Origin: Pseudomonadota bacterium
GTDB taxonomy: Bacteria; Pseudomonadota; Gammaproteobacteria; Steroidobacterales; Steroidobacteraceae
NCBI GenBank assembly: GCA_023423935.1
Contig: JAFAEQ010000055.1
Span: 62,001-126,000, forward strand
DNA: 64,000 bases
Direction: 5' to 3'
Position numbers and translations under genes: made by a program. The number at the start of each line of letters is the position of its first letter. The first letter of the stretch is position 1. Under the pieces are notes generated by a model that was given only the letters and a program-made list of their open reading frames with translations, was not told the origin of the DNA and did no database searches. Below are positions 8,055 through 15,286 of this stretch, piece by piece.

Positions 8055-9815
8055 ATGAACAGGAAACTGAAATCCCGGCAGGTCGCATTCGTGGGCGGCG
8101 GTCTCATGGCGGCGCTCGCGGCGCGCAAGCTCGTCGATGACGGTGTCGATGTGCTGGTGCTTGAGCGCGGCCGCGATCACGAAGCAGGTGCTGAGCGTCG
8201 GTTGCCCAGTCAACGCGATGAGCTCAGATGGGGTGTGCGCAATCATCTCGCGCAGGACTGGTCGATCGAGACCTACACGCTGCGCTACTCGCGCACGGAG
8301 ACGGCGTTGCCGATCCGCACGCTGTCTGCCTTCCTTCCCGGCGAGGGCATCGGCGGTGCAGGAAATCACTGGAATGGTCAGTGCTTTCGCTGGGCCGAGT
8401 ACGACATGCAGCTGCGCACGCGGCTGGTCGATCGCTATGGCGCCGCGGCCGTGCCGCGGGAGATGCCGATCCAGGACTGGGGCGTGACCTATCAGGAGCT
8501 CGAGCCCTATCACGAAATGTTCGAGAAATTGTTCGGCGTTGCGGGCAAGGCCGGAAATCTGCGCGGCCAGATTCAGCAGGGCGGCAATCCCTTCGAAGCG
8601 CCGCGTCGCAGCGAGTATCCGCAGCCACCGCTCGAGATCACCGAAGCAGGCGTCATTCTTTCCGAGGCCGCCGCCAGGCTCGGCTACAAGCCATTCCCGA
8701 TGGCGGCATCGAACTCGCCAAACGTTTATGTGAATCCGGATGGCATGCGCCTCGGAGCGTGTCAGTACTGCGGCCATTGCGAGCGCTTCATTTGCGAATC
8801 GAACGCGAAAGGCTCGCCGGAGCTGCTGCTCTATCCGGTGCTGAGGCGCAAGAAGAACTTCGAGATCCGTCCTTACAGCCATGTGACCGCAGTCGACTAC
8901 GACGCGAAGGCAAAGCGCGTCAAAGGCGTGCGCTATATCGATCTCGAAACGGGTGACCAGATCGAGCAGCCGGCCGACGTCGTGGTGCTTTCGGCGTTCA
9001 CCTTTACCAACACCAAGCTGCTGTTGGCCAGCCGCATCGGGACACCCTATGACCCGGCGATGCGACGCGGTGTGGTCGGCAAGAATTTCTGTCACCAGAC
9101 CCAGTCGAGCATGAGCGTCTTCTACAAGGATCGATGGATCAATCCGTTCCTGGCGGCCGGCTCATCGCAGACGATTCTGGATGAGTTCAACGGCGACAAC
9201 TTCGATCACGCGGGCCTGGGATTCATGGGCGGCGCGTACATCTTCAACAACACGACCAATGGCCGGCCGATCTCGACGCGACCGTTGCCGCCTGGTACCC
9301 CGCAATGGGGAACGAAGTGGAAACAGGCGAACGCGGACTGGTACGCGCATGCCTTCACGTTCAGCACGATCGGCAGTTGCTATCCGCACGTCGAAAACTA
9401 TCTGAGTCTCGATCCGACGTATCGCGATGCGTACGGACAGCCGCTGGTGCGCATCACGTTCGATTGGCGCGAGAACGAACTGAAGATGTCGGAGTACGTC
9501 ACGCGCAAGATGGCGGAGCTGGCGAATGTCAGCGGCGCCACGATCGTGGGTCCGGCTGCACCTCGCAAAGGCCCGTACGACTCGCGCGCGTATCAGACCA
9601 CGCACGTCGTCGGCGGCACCCCCATGGGCGCAGACCCTCAGACGAGCGTGGTCTCGCCTCATCTGCAGCACTGGGATGCAGAGAACCTCTTCGTCGTCGG
9701 CGGATCGGTCTACGCGCACAACGCCGGCTACAACCCGACTGCGCTGATGGGGGCCATCGGCCTGCGACTCAGCGATGACCTGAGTCGCTACGCGCGCAAT
9801 CCGCAACGTCTCTAG
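8055..9815 (+). CDS. GMC-family FAD-dependent dehydrogenase, large subunit
   Basis: A 586-residue GMC oxidoreductase. The N-terminal Rossmann segment VAFVGGGLMAALAARKLV departs from a textbook GxGxxG but has the right position; VLVLERG holds the acidic residue for the FAD ribose. The C-terminal GMC part has TTHVVGGTPMG and NAGYNPTALMGA with the expected catalytic His/Asn region. A cysteine cluster CQYCGHCERFIC (C236, C239, C242, C247) resembles the Fe-S-binding site of FAD-glucose and gluconate-type dehydrogenases. It has no signal of its own, so it is probably exported piggy-back with the Tat subunit upstream. Electrons would pass to the cytochrome c encoded next. The sugar or alcohol substrate is unknown. 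Confidence 0.95.
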   Translation: MNRKLKSRQVAFVGGGLMAALAARKLVDDGVDVLVLERGRDHEAGAERRLPSQRDELRWGVRNHLAQDWSIETYTLRYSRTETALPIRTLSAFLPGEGIGGAGNHWNGQCFRWAEYDMQLRTRLVDRYGAAAVPREMPIQDWGVTYQELEPYHEMFEKLFGVAGKAGNLRGQIQQGGNPFEAPRRSEYPQPPLEITEAGVILSEAAARLGYKPFPMAASNSPNVYVNPDGMRLGACQYCGHCERFICESNAKGSPELLLYPVLRRKKNFEIRPYSHVTAVDYDAKAKRVKGVRYIDLETGDQIEQPADVVVLSAFTFTNTKLLLASRIGTPYDPAMRRGVVGKNFCHQTQSSMSVFYKDRWINPFLAAGSSQTILDEFNGDNFDHAGLGFMGGAYIFNNTTNGRPISTRPLPPGTPQWGTKWKQANADWYAHAFTFSTIGSCYPHVENYLSLDPTYRDAYGQPLVRITFDWRENELKMSEYVTRKMAELANVSGATIVGPAAPRKGPYDSRAYQTTHVVGGTPMGADPQTSVVSPHLQHWDAENLFVVGGSVYAHNAGYNPTALMGAIGLRLSDDLSRYARNPQRL

Positions 9816-9845
9816 ATCCACTCAGCCACGTCGGAGCGTCGATCC

Positions 9846-10250
9846 ATGTACGAAATTCTTCGTGTCAGAAACACCATCGTGCTCGTCGTATTCGCAGTGA
9901 TGGCCCTGGGCGGCGTAGCGCTGCGGGCGGCCGACTCGATGGGCAACGATTCGATGGGCAACAAAGGGCAGCAGGCTTTCGCGCAATGCGCTGCCTGTCA
10001 CAGCACCGACGGCACCAACGGCGTCGGTCCCACGCTCAAAGGCATCGTCGGCCGCCGCAGCGGAAGTGTTCCCGGCTTTGCGTACAGCAACGCCATGAAG
10101 CATGCGGGGCTGACCTGGACGACGGCAAATCTCGACAAGTACATCGCCAGTCCGCAGACCGTCGTGCCCGGCAACGTGATGCCTTACGCCGGCATGAACG
10201 ATGCGAGCGAGCGCGCGGCGCTCGTCGCCTATCTGTCAACGCTCAAGTGA
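9846..10250 (+). CDS. Class I cytochrome c (single heme)
   Basis: A 134-residue c-type cytochrome with one CAACH heme site (about residues 49-53) and VGPTLKGIVGRRSG. The distal methionine is likely in GNVMPYAGM. The N-terminal hydrophobic segment (residues 10-28) is a signal or anchor. Membrane-bound gluconate/FAD dehydrogenases usually use a tri-heme cytochrome subunit; here a short mono-heme protein of the c2/c550 type takes its place. A short MGND/MGNK repeat (DSMGNDSMGN) lies at the mature N terminus. It is 30 bases behind the GMC gene and 14 bases ahead of the porin gene, so all are one operon. Confidence 0.94.
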   Translation: MYEILRVRNTIVLVVFAVMALGGVALRAADSMGNDSMGNKGQQAFAQCAACHSTDGTNGVGPTLKGIVGRRSGSVPGFAYSNAMKHAGLTWTTANLDKYIASPQTVVPGNVMPYAGMNDASERAALVAYLSTLK

Positions 10251-10264
10251 AAAGGAATCTCATC

Positions 10265-11875
10265 ATGGCCACGATTCAGCTCAATGCGATGCCTGGCGCG
10301 CATCGTGACGATGTGCAGGCAGGGCCTGTCCTCAGCAAGACGGTGAGTATGAGGCTCGCCACCGCGGTGGCGCTGGCGCTGGGCACGATGTGCAGCGGTG
10401 AGCTCCTCGCGCAGGAGGCGAGCGGCAGTGCAGGCCAGCTCGATGAATTGCGTCGACAGGTGCAGGAGCTGCAACGACAGCTTGATCGATTGAAAGCGCA
10501 GCAGGACGCGAATGACCGGCGCAGCGCAGCCGCACCCGCAGCCGTCGACAAACCGGAGCGTGCTTCGAGCAGCGGCCCCGGCATTCAGGCGGGACCGCTG
10601 ACGCTGACATTCGGCGGCTTCGCGGAGCTTGCAGGCATCTATCGCAATCGCAATGAGACGGCGGATGTGTCGAGTAACTTCAACACGGCCATTCCGTTTC
10701 GCAACCAGCCTCAGTTCCACATGTCCGAATTCCGCGGTTCGGCGCGCCAGAGTCGCATTTCGCTGCTGACCCAGGGTCCGAATGACGGCAGATCGCATGC
10801 CGAAGCGTATCTGGAGATGGACTTCCAGAGCTCGGCGCCCACGGCGAACTCGATCGAGAGCAACAGCTACAACCCGCGGCTGCGGCACTTCTACGCGACG
10901 TACTACAACACGGTGTCGGACTTCTACTTGCTGGCAGGACAGACCTACAGTCTGGTCACGCTCGAGAAGAAGGGAATGATGCCGCGCCAGGAGCAGATTC
11001 CGCTGGTCATCGACGGACAGTACGTGCCGGGCTTCAACTGGACGCGCAATCCGCAGCTGCGTTTCGTGAAGAACTTCGGCGCGAAGCTCGCATTGGGTCT
11101 GTCGCTCGAGAGCCCGCAGGCGATCATCTTCAAGGGCCCCAACAACACGCTCGTACCGTCGGTGTCCAGTGAGCCGGGCGGTGCGCTGTTCGCGCCGACG
11201 GTGAACTATTCGACGGACATCTATCCCGATGTGATCGCGAAAGTGGCGTGGGATCCGGGCTATGGTCACTACGAGTTCTATGGATTGGGCCGTGCATTCC
11301 GCGCTCGCGCGGGAACGGACAACAGGACGACTTACGGCGGCGGTCTCGGCCTCGGCATGATTTTGCCGCTCGGCAGTCAGGTCGACTTTCAATTGAGCGG
11401 GCTCGCCGGTCGCGGCATCGGTCGATACGGCTCCGCGCAGCTGCCGGACGTGACGGTCAGGCCCGATGGCAAGCTTGCGCGCGTGTCCGCTTATCAGGCG
11501 TTGGCGGGGCTGATCTATCGGCCCTCCAGCGACTGGACTCTCTACGGCTATGCCGGCATCGAGCACGCAAACTCCGAGCATTTCACCGCAGTCGTGAACG
11601 GCCAGACGCTCGGCTTCGGCTATGGCAGTCCGCTGTACGACAACAGCGGCTGTCAGATCGAGGGCAGCACAGTCTGCGCGGCGAACACTTCACGCATCGA
11701 GCAGGGCGCGCTGGGAGTGTGGTGGAAGTATTACGAAGGTGCGCTGGGCAATATGCAGTTCGGGCTGCAGGGCTCGTACACCAGGCGCAACATCTTTCGC
11801 GGCATCGGCGGCGATCCGGACACGAATATCACGATGGGCATGCTGTCGTTCCGCTACTACCCCTATCAGAAATAG
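10265..11875 (+). CDS. DcaP-like outer-membrane porin with N-terminal coiled coil
   Basis: A 536-residue protein with a signal peptide (residues about 30-48), then a coiled-coil stretch LDELRRQVQELQRQLDRLKA, then a beta-barrel beginning LTFGGFAELAGIYRN. The barrel strands alternate and the protein ends in aromatic YYPYQK. This matches the DcaP type of trimeric outer-membrane channel for dicarboxylates and other small anionic compounds. The ATG at 10265 was chosen because an upstream in-frame stretch overlaps the cytochrome gene. As last gene of the dehydrogenase operon it probably admits the enzyme's substrate or an acid product; that is inference from context. Confidence 0.88.
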   Translation: MATIQLNAMPGAHRDDVQAGPVLSKTVSMRLATAVALALGTMCSGELLAQEASGSAGQLDELRRQVQELQRQLDRLKAQQDANDRRSAAAPAAVDKPERASSSGPGIQAGPLTLTFGGFAELAGIYRNRNETADVSSNFNTAIPFRNQPQFHMSEFRGSARQSRISLLTQGPNDGRSHAEAYLEMDFQSSAPTANSIESNSYNPRLRHFYATYYNTVSDFYLLAGQTYSLVTLEKKGMMPRQEQIPLVIDGQYVPGFNWTRNPQLRFVKNFGAKLALGLSLESPQAIIFKGPNNTLVPSVSSEPGGALFAPTVNYSTDIYPDVIAKVAWDPGYGHYEFYGLGRAFRARAGTDNRTTYGGGLGLGMILPLGSQVDFQLSGLAGRGIGRYGSAQLPDVTVRPDGKLARVSAYQALAGLIYRPSSDWTLYGYAGIEHANSEHFTAVVNGQTLGFGYGSPLYDNSGCQIEGSTVCAANTSRIEQGALGVWWKYYEGALGNMQFGLQGSYTRRNIFRGIGGDPDTNITMGMLSFRYYPYQK

Positions 11876-11886
11876 AGCTTTCGACA

Positions 11887-11930
11887 CTCGGGTGCCGCAT
11901 CCGGCGGCACCCGAGCTCCATCTTTTCTCT
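11887..11930 (+). terminator. Rho-independent terminator of the dehydrogenase operon
   Basis: A perfect 12-bp stem (CTCGGGTGCCGC at 11887-11898, complement at 11904-11915, 5-base loop) is followed by a T/C-rich tract starting TCTTTTCTCTTC. It sits 11 bases past the porin stop codon. Confidence 0.88.
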
Positions 11931-12088
11931 TCTCTCTCTCTTTCTCCCGACGATAGAGCGGTTGCACGCGAGCCCGGTTGCGAATGAAACGGCGCCGCCT
12001 CGTTTCGAAATTCCCTCAATGCGAGGAAGGGCAACACTCGCCTTTGCATGTCTACAGGAACACGGGTGTGGCTCTGAAGGAGGGCGTT

Positions 12089-12277
12089 ATGAAACACCTA
12101 TGGCTGAACGAGCGCCGGCAGCGTGATGTGCCGATTCCGTTCTATGGCGCGACCGAGACCGAATGGCATCGACAGCTGCATGCAATGTTGGCGGACGAGC
12201 GGAAGAGGAAGGCGCAGCGCGAAAGCGATGAGGTTCGCGCGCACGGGACGACTGCGGAAGATCACTCGGGTCGTTGA
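12089..12277 (+). CDS. Small charged protein of unknown function (62 aa)
   Basis: Short ORF starting MKHLWLNERRQRDVP with a very strong ribosome site, AAGGAGGG at 12077-12084, five bases before the ATG. It is rich in Arg, Lys, Glu and His and has no membrane segment. A longer in-frame reading exists upstream, but the ribosome site decides for 12089. It stands alone between the porin terminator and the convergent gene at 12411. Function is not recognisable. Confidence 0.6.
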   Translation: MKHLWLNERRQRDVPIPFYGATETEWHRQLHAMLADERKRKAQRESDEVRAHGTTAEDHSGR

Positions 12278-12377
12278 CGCTGATCCCGAAGACGAATCCC
12301 TTCTGAGCAAGGGGAGGGGCGATCGATAACGCGTTGCCTCTCGCGCCAATCGCGTGTGTTCAATCGAAGTCCATGCG

Positions 12378-12407
12378 CAAAAGCGCGGCCGCTCGAGGCG
12401 GCCACGC
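12378..12407 (-). terminator. Rho-independent terminator for the minus-strand gene at 12411
   Basis: Read on the minus strand, GCGTGGCCGC / GCGGCCGCGC pair across a five-base loop (12383-12392 with 12398-12407) and run into TTTT. It lies directly after the stop of the Gly/His/Tyr-rich secreted protein gene. Confidence 0.78.
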
Positions 12408-12410
12408 TCG

Positions 12411-13205
12411 TCATTGCACGCTGTAGCCGCGTGCTTCCAGGCAGGCCGCCTGTGCGCGCATATAGTTAGGACGCTTGTTGTCGTCCTCCTGACCGGTGTC
12501 GATCAGCGTGGGATCGTAGCCGGTCTGATCCACTGCGGAGCGATGACAGTCGTAGCGATCGCGCGCGAGCTGATCGTTGGACTGACCGTTCTTCGGATAC
12601 ACGATGATGTCGTCGGCGTAAGGAGCCACTGTGCTGCCGCCGGACTCGATGCCCGCGGGCGGCGGGACGACCTCATATTCGTTCGAGGCGGCGTCCCAGG
12701 TGTAGTACGCGTCATTCGCGTAGTAGTAGGGGATGCCTCCCCACCAGATCGTGGAGTAGTAGTACGGCAGGAAGGGCACGAACGCGCCAATGGGAGCGCC
12801 GATCACCACCGAGAGACCGTCGTGCCTGCGATACCAATGACCGCGGTCATACCAGTAGTGCTGACCGCCGTGAAAGATGTCGTAGCCGCCGCGGGGATTG
12901 CCGTGAAAGACCTGGCCGTGGTTGAAGTACTCGCGGTTGTGACCGAAGCGTCCGTCCATGTGACTCTCGAAGTGAGGCGGCGCGCCGGCATGAAATCCGC
13001 CGCCGCCGCCGTGAAAACCACCGCCGCCACCATGGAAACCACCGCCGCCTTGCATGCCACGGCCTTCCGCAGCGGAGGCGATCGCGGCGCCGAACAGGAG
13101 GCAGATCATCGTCAGGAAGATCATTGGCATCACGAGAGGAGCGGCAAGCGCCTTGCTCGAACAGGTCGAGGGGATCGATCCATTGAAAGCTTTGCGGTGA
13201 TTCAC
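12411..13205 (-). CDS. Secreted Gly/His/Tyr-rich protein (DUF6515-like)
   Basis: A 264-residue protein started by GTG with AGGAGA seven bases upstream. The signal peptide core MPMIFLTMICLLFGAAIASA precedes three tandem GGGGFHG-type units. An aromatic, His-rich region follows (YWYDRGHWYRRHDG, PYYYSTIWWGG) typical of DUF6515-type surface or envelope proteins. The C-terminal 55 residues have DRYDCHRSAVDQTGYDP and end CLEARGYSVQ. A related bipartite motif occurs in the upstream neighbour at 13220-13789, 14 bases away on the same strand. The two are probably co-transcribed. Role unknown. Confidence 0.82.
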   Translation of the reverse strand: MNHRKAFNGSIPSTCSSKALAAPLVMPMIFLTMICLLFGAAIASAAEGRGMQGGGGFHGGGGGFHGGGGGFHAGAPPHFESHMDGRFGHNREYFNHGQVFHGNPRGGYDIFHGGQHYWYDRGHWYRRHDGLSVVIGAPIGAFVPFLPYYYSTIWWGGIPYYYANDAYYTWDAASNEYEVVPPPAGIESGGSTVAPYADDIIVYPKNGQSNDQLARDRYDCHRSAVDQTGYDPTLIDTGQEDDNKRPNYMRAQAACLEARGYSVQ

Positions 13206-13219
13206 GGCGATGTCTCCTG

Positions 13220-13789
13220 TTACCTGACGATGTAGCCGCGTCCTTCCAGACAGGCCGTCATCGCCCGTCGGAAGCGCCACGCCTGTCGCTCGAGGGCGGC
13301 CGCTTGTGCGCCAGCGGCATTTGCATTCGCCTGAGCCTGAAGCTGATCTGCCTGGTGCGCGCGCTCGGATTCGACGATGCCGCCGATGGCCGCACCTGCC
13401 ACCGCACCGAGCAGCGCACCGCGTCCGGTTTCCCACGGATGCGCGACTGCTGCGCCGACTACAGCGCCTGTCACTGCACCGGCACCGACGGCTGCGCCGG
13501 GCGGCGGACCGCCCGCGACGATCGTCACGTGGTGATGCGGCGGCATGCCGGGCGCGCTCGGATCGAATCCGCTCTGTTTCACGGCCCAGGCATTGCACTC
13601 ATATTTATCCCGATCCTGCTGATCGGCCGACACGGTACGTCCGCTTGCCGGATAGAAATACACATTGGTATCCGGCGGCGTCGGCGCAGGAGGCTCGACA
13701 TACGTTTCGGTGGGCGCGGACACGCAGCCCGCGACGGTGAAACACGCAGTGAGTGCGATCGCGGCCGAGGCATGGAGGAGTGTCTTCAC
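13220..13789 (-). CDS. Glycine-zipper lipoprotein
   Basis: About 189 residues, with a signal and lipobox VAGC. The motif DRDKYECNAWAVKQSGFDP is followed by a glycine-zipper segment (AAVGAGAVTGAVVGAAVA and ALLGAVAGAAIGGI) and a C-terminal CLEGRGYIVR. Glycine zippers of this kind occur in Rick_17kDa/OmpA-like outer-membrane lipoproteins. The longer reading to 13822 begins with a GTG lacking a ribosome site; GTG 13789 has an AGG upstream and places the signal correctly. It is the first gene of a two-gene unit with 12411-13205, which carries the same flanking motifs without the zipper. Confidence 0.85.
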   Translation of the reverse strand: MKTLLHASAAIALTACFTVAGCVSAPTETYVEPPAPTPPDTNVYFYPASGRTVSADQQDRDKYECNAWAVKQSGFDPSAPGMPPHHHVTIVAGGPPPGAAVGAGAVTGAVVGAAVAHPWETGRGALLGAVAGAAIGGIVESERAHQADQLQAQANANAAGAQAAALERQAWRFRRAMTACLEGRGYIVR

Positions 13790-13937
13790 GGGATTGCCTG
13801 AGGTTGGATTCGTCAGGCGCACTTTGAGTCTGCGTCGCTACGCGCGTATTGCCTCACGTGCGACGCAGATTGCGGCTGTAACCCGGGTCGTGTTTCACGC
13901 GCTCTCGCTGAGCGTCGAGAAAGTGCGACCTCGTTAG

Positions 13938-13969
13938 GTAACCTCTGAGCAATTCGCCATTCGCAACCC
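13938..13969 (+). repeat. Solo end of the 110-bp MITE-like element
   Basis: Begins with TTAG then GTAACCTCTGAGCAATTCG. It matches about the first 32 bases of the element copy at 27535-27644 (read on the minus strand), including CCATTCGCAACC, and then similarity stops. It looks like a broken copy, 250 bases from a full one. Confidence 0.75.
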
Positions 13970-14001
13970 TGGTGACCTATGACAGCCGATTCAACATTGA
14001 T

Positions 14002-14141
14002 GTCACCCCGGCGAAGCCTGTGGGGCATTCCGGCGAAGCCTGTGGGGCACCCCGGCGAAGGCCGGGGTCCAGGCGCTGTGACCAGCGGGAATCCCGCGCG
14101 GAGATCCCGGCCTTCGCCAGGCCTTCGCCGGGATGACGACC
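14002..14141. repeat. Cluster of GTCACCCCGGCGAAGGC-type extragenic palindromes
   Basis: Several partial copies of a palindromic unit (GTCACCCCGGCGAAG, CCGGCGAAGCC, CCCCGGCGAAGGCCGGGGTCC, GGCCTTCGCCGGGATGACG) are packed in both orientations. The same family recurs at 58059-58214. These resemble the REP-like intergenic palindromes common in GC-rich proteobacteria. No gene is present here. Confidence 0.8.
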
Positions 14142-14196
14142 AAAGCAGCACTTCTCGATCAGTCGTTACAGGCCACTAAACCCTGAGATTCAGGCG

Positions 14197-14221
14197 CTAG
14201 GTCCTAGGTCCTAGGTCCTAG
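14197..14221 (+). repeat. Tandem CTAGGTC repeats abutting the MITE-like element
   Basis: Three to four head-to-tail copies of the 7-base unit CTAGGTC end exactly at the left target-site CTAG of the element at 14222. Related CTAGGGC units lie at about 14379-14396, on the other side. CTAG is generally scarce in proteobacterial genomes, so the density is notable. Confidence 0.75.
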
Positions 14222-14331
14222 GTAACCTCTGATCAATTCGCCTTTTGTGGCACCAGCCGCTTCGATCGCCGCTGTATTTCAGGCAGTTGCAAACTCGTGA
14301 AGGTCAGGGAAGTCGATAAATCAGAGCTTCC
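14222..14331 (+). mobile_element. 110-bp MITE-like element, copy 1
   Basis: Starts GTAACCTCTGATCAATTCG and ends GATAAATCAGAGCTTCC. The ends are imperfect inverted repeats (GTAACCTCTGAT versus GGAAGCTCTGAT). It is flanked by a direct CTAG on each side (14218-14221 and 14332-14335). A second copy of exactly the same length lies in opposite orientation at 27535-27644, flanked by CTAA. It has no coding capacity. A 4-bp CTAR/YTAR duplication is characteristic of the IS5 group, so a non-autonomous IS5-type element is the best reading. No parent IS is in the window. Confidence 0.8.
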
Positions 14332-14399
14332 CTAGGTCAGAAATCGGAGCCATTGCCCCTCTTCCTCTGGCTGGTAGCTAGGGCCTAGGGCCTAGCGAC

Positions 14400-14987
14400 C
14401 TAGTCCGCACGCACCAGCGGCGTGTCGACGACATGCTCAGCGACGAACCACACCTGTTGCTCGTTGGGACGGATCACATTGCTGACCAGCAGATCGTTGG
14501 TGCCGTCATCGCCATCGTCCGCGGCCTGGCGAGCCATCGTACGAGCTTCACGCAGCACGATCTCATGTGCGTGCAGCAACCGGGAGATCTGCACCGGAAC
14601 TTCCTCGCGACCCCGGGGCGCGCGCGGAATGAGCGTCATCTCCGCAACGTCATGGGCCATCGCGATGCTCACGCCGCCCAGCGCCTGGATACGCTCGGCG
14701 ATCTCATCGACGATCTCGGTCTGTGCTTCGTAATGCTTATCGAACAATCCATGCAGTTGAAAGAACGTCGCGCCGACGAGCTGCCAATGATGCTTTTTGT
14801 AGAGATCGCGCAGCGTCATGCTGTCGGCGAGCAGCTGGTTCAGATTCTCCACGGATTTGCGGCACACCGATTCCGAGAGCGCATTGGGCAGCTTGACGAT
14901 CTGTCCGTAGGGCTGGATCTCGTGCGCGGTCTGATGAACCAGGGGCTTGGCGAGTCTGGCAATGGCATCTACGTCGATTGTTTTCAT
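14400..14987 (-). CDS. Dps/ferritin-like DNA-protection or iron-storage protein
   Basis: A 195-residue Dps-family protein. The dinuclear ferroxidase signature is seen in KHHWQLVGATFFQLHGLFDK and the following HYEAQTEIVDEIAERIQALGG, with His, Asp and Glu in the family positions. It is slightly longer than E. coli Dps (167 residues), with extra N- and C-terminal tails. GGGAGC precedes the ATG; longer upstream reading is unlikely. It is monocistronic, with repeats crowding its 3' end, and is presumably induced by oxidative stress or starvation as in the family. Confidence 0.93.
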   Translation of the reverse strand: MKTIDVDAIARLAKPLVHQTAHEIQPYGQIVKLPNALSESVCRKSVENLNQLLADSMTLRDLYKKHHWQLVGATFFQLHGLFDKHYEAQTEIVDEIAERIQALGGVSIAMAHDVAEMTLIPRAPRGREEVPVQISRLLHAHEIVLREARTMARQAADDGDDGTNDLLVSNVIRPNEQQVWFVAEHVVDTPLVRAD

Positions 14988-15187
14988 GGGGGCTCCCGAT
15001 ATCGGTGAAGAGACGTCTGTGACGGTGTGCGTGCTCAGCGGGTCGTTGCGCGCGGCGGCATCGACTGCGCCGACAGAGTTCATGTCGATTGTGACGGCGG
15101 TATGCCGGCAGAATTTCAGATGAAACTCGGGCACTGCCTCGCGAGGCGTCCCAACGCAGCTGCGTGGATGAGTTCTTCGATGAACTG

Positions 15188-15286
15188 TTACTGGAACAGC
15201 TTCATCGCGTTCAGAAGTGTCTCGACGACGCCCCACAGCAGGGGCACGCCGACGATCAGCCACAGAATGATCAGACGCGCTTTCAT
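15188..15286 (-). CDS. MFS transporter small partner protein (32 aa)
   Basis: A single-helix peptide starting MKARLIILWLIVGVPLLWGV. Its ATG overlaps the TGA of the OFA-type MFS transporter by four bases (ATGA), so it is translationally coupled. Tiny one-helix 'MFS transporter small subunit' proteins are known beside oxalate/formate-type antiporters. It is too short for normal gene finding. Its role is presumably assembly or modulation of the carrier. Confidence 0.7.
   Translation of the reverse strand: MKARLIILWLIVGVPLLWGVVETLLNAMKLFQ

Noticed and set aside
7602..9095. A 497-residue minus-strand ORF
   Set aside because: It lies opposite the Tat subunit and GMC flavoprotein genes, which have clear family motifs; the antisense product has no coherent features.
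10229..11581. A 450-residue minus-strand ORF
   Set aside because: Antisense shadow of the DcaP-like porin gene; Arg-rich and without family signs.
14197..14221. Tandem CTAGGTC units considered as a CRISPR array
   Set aside because: Units are 7 bases with no spacers and no cas genes nearby.
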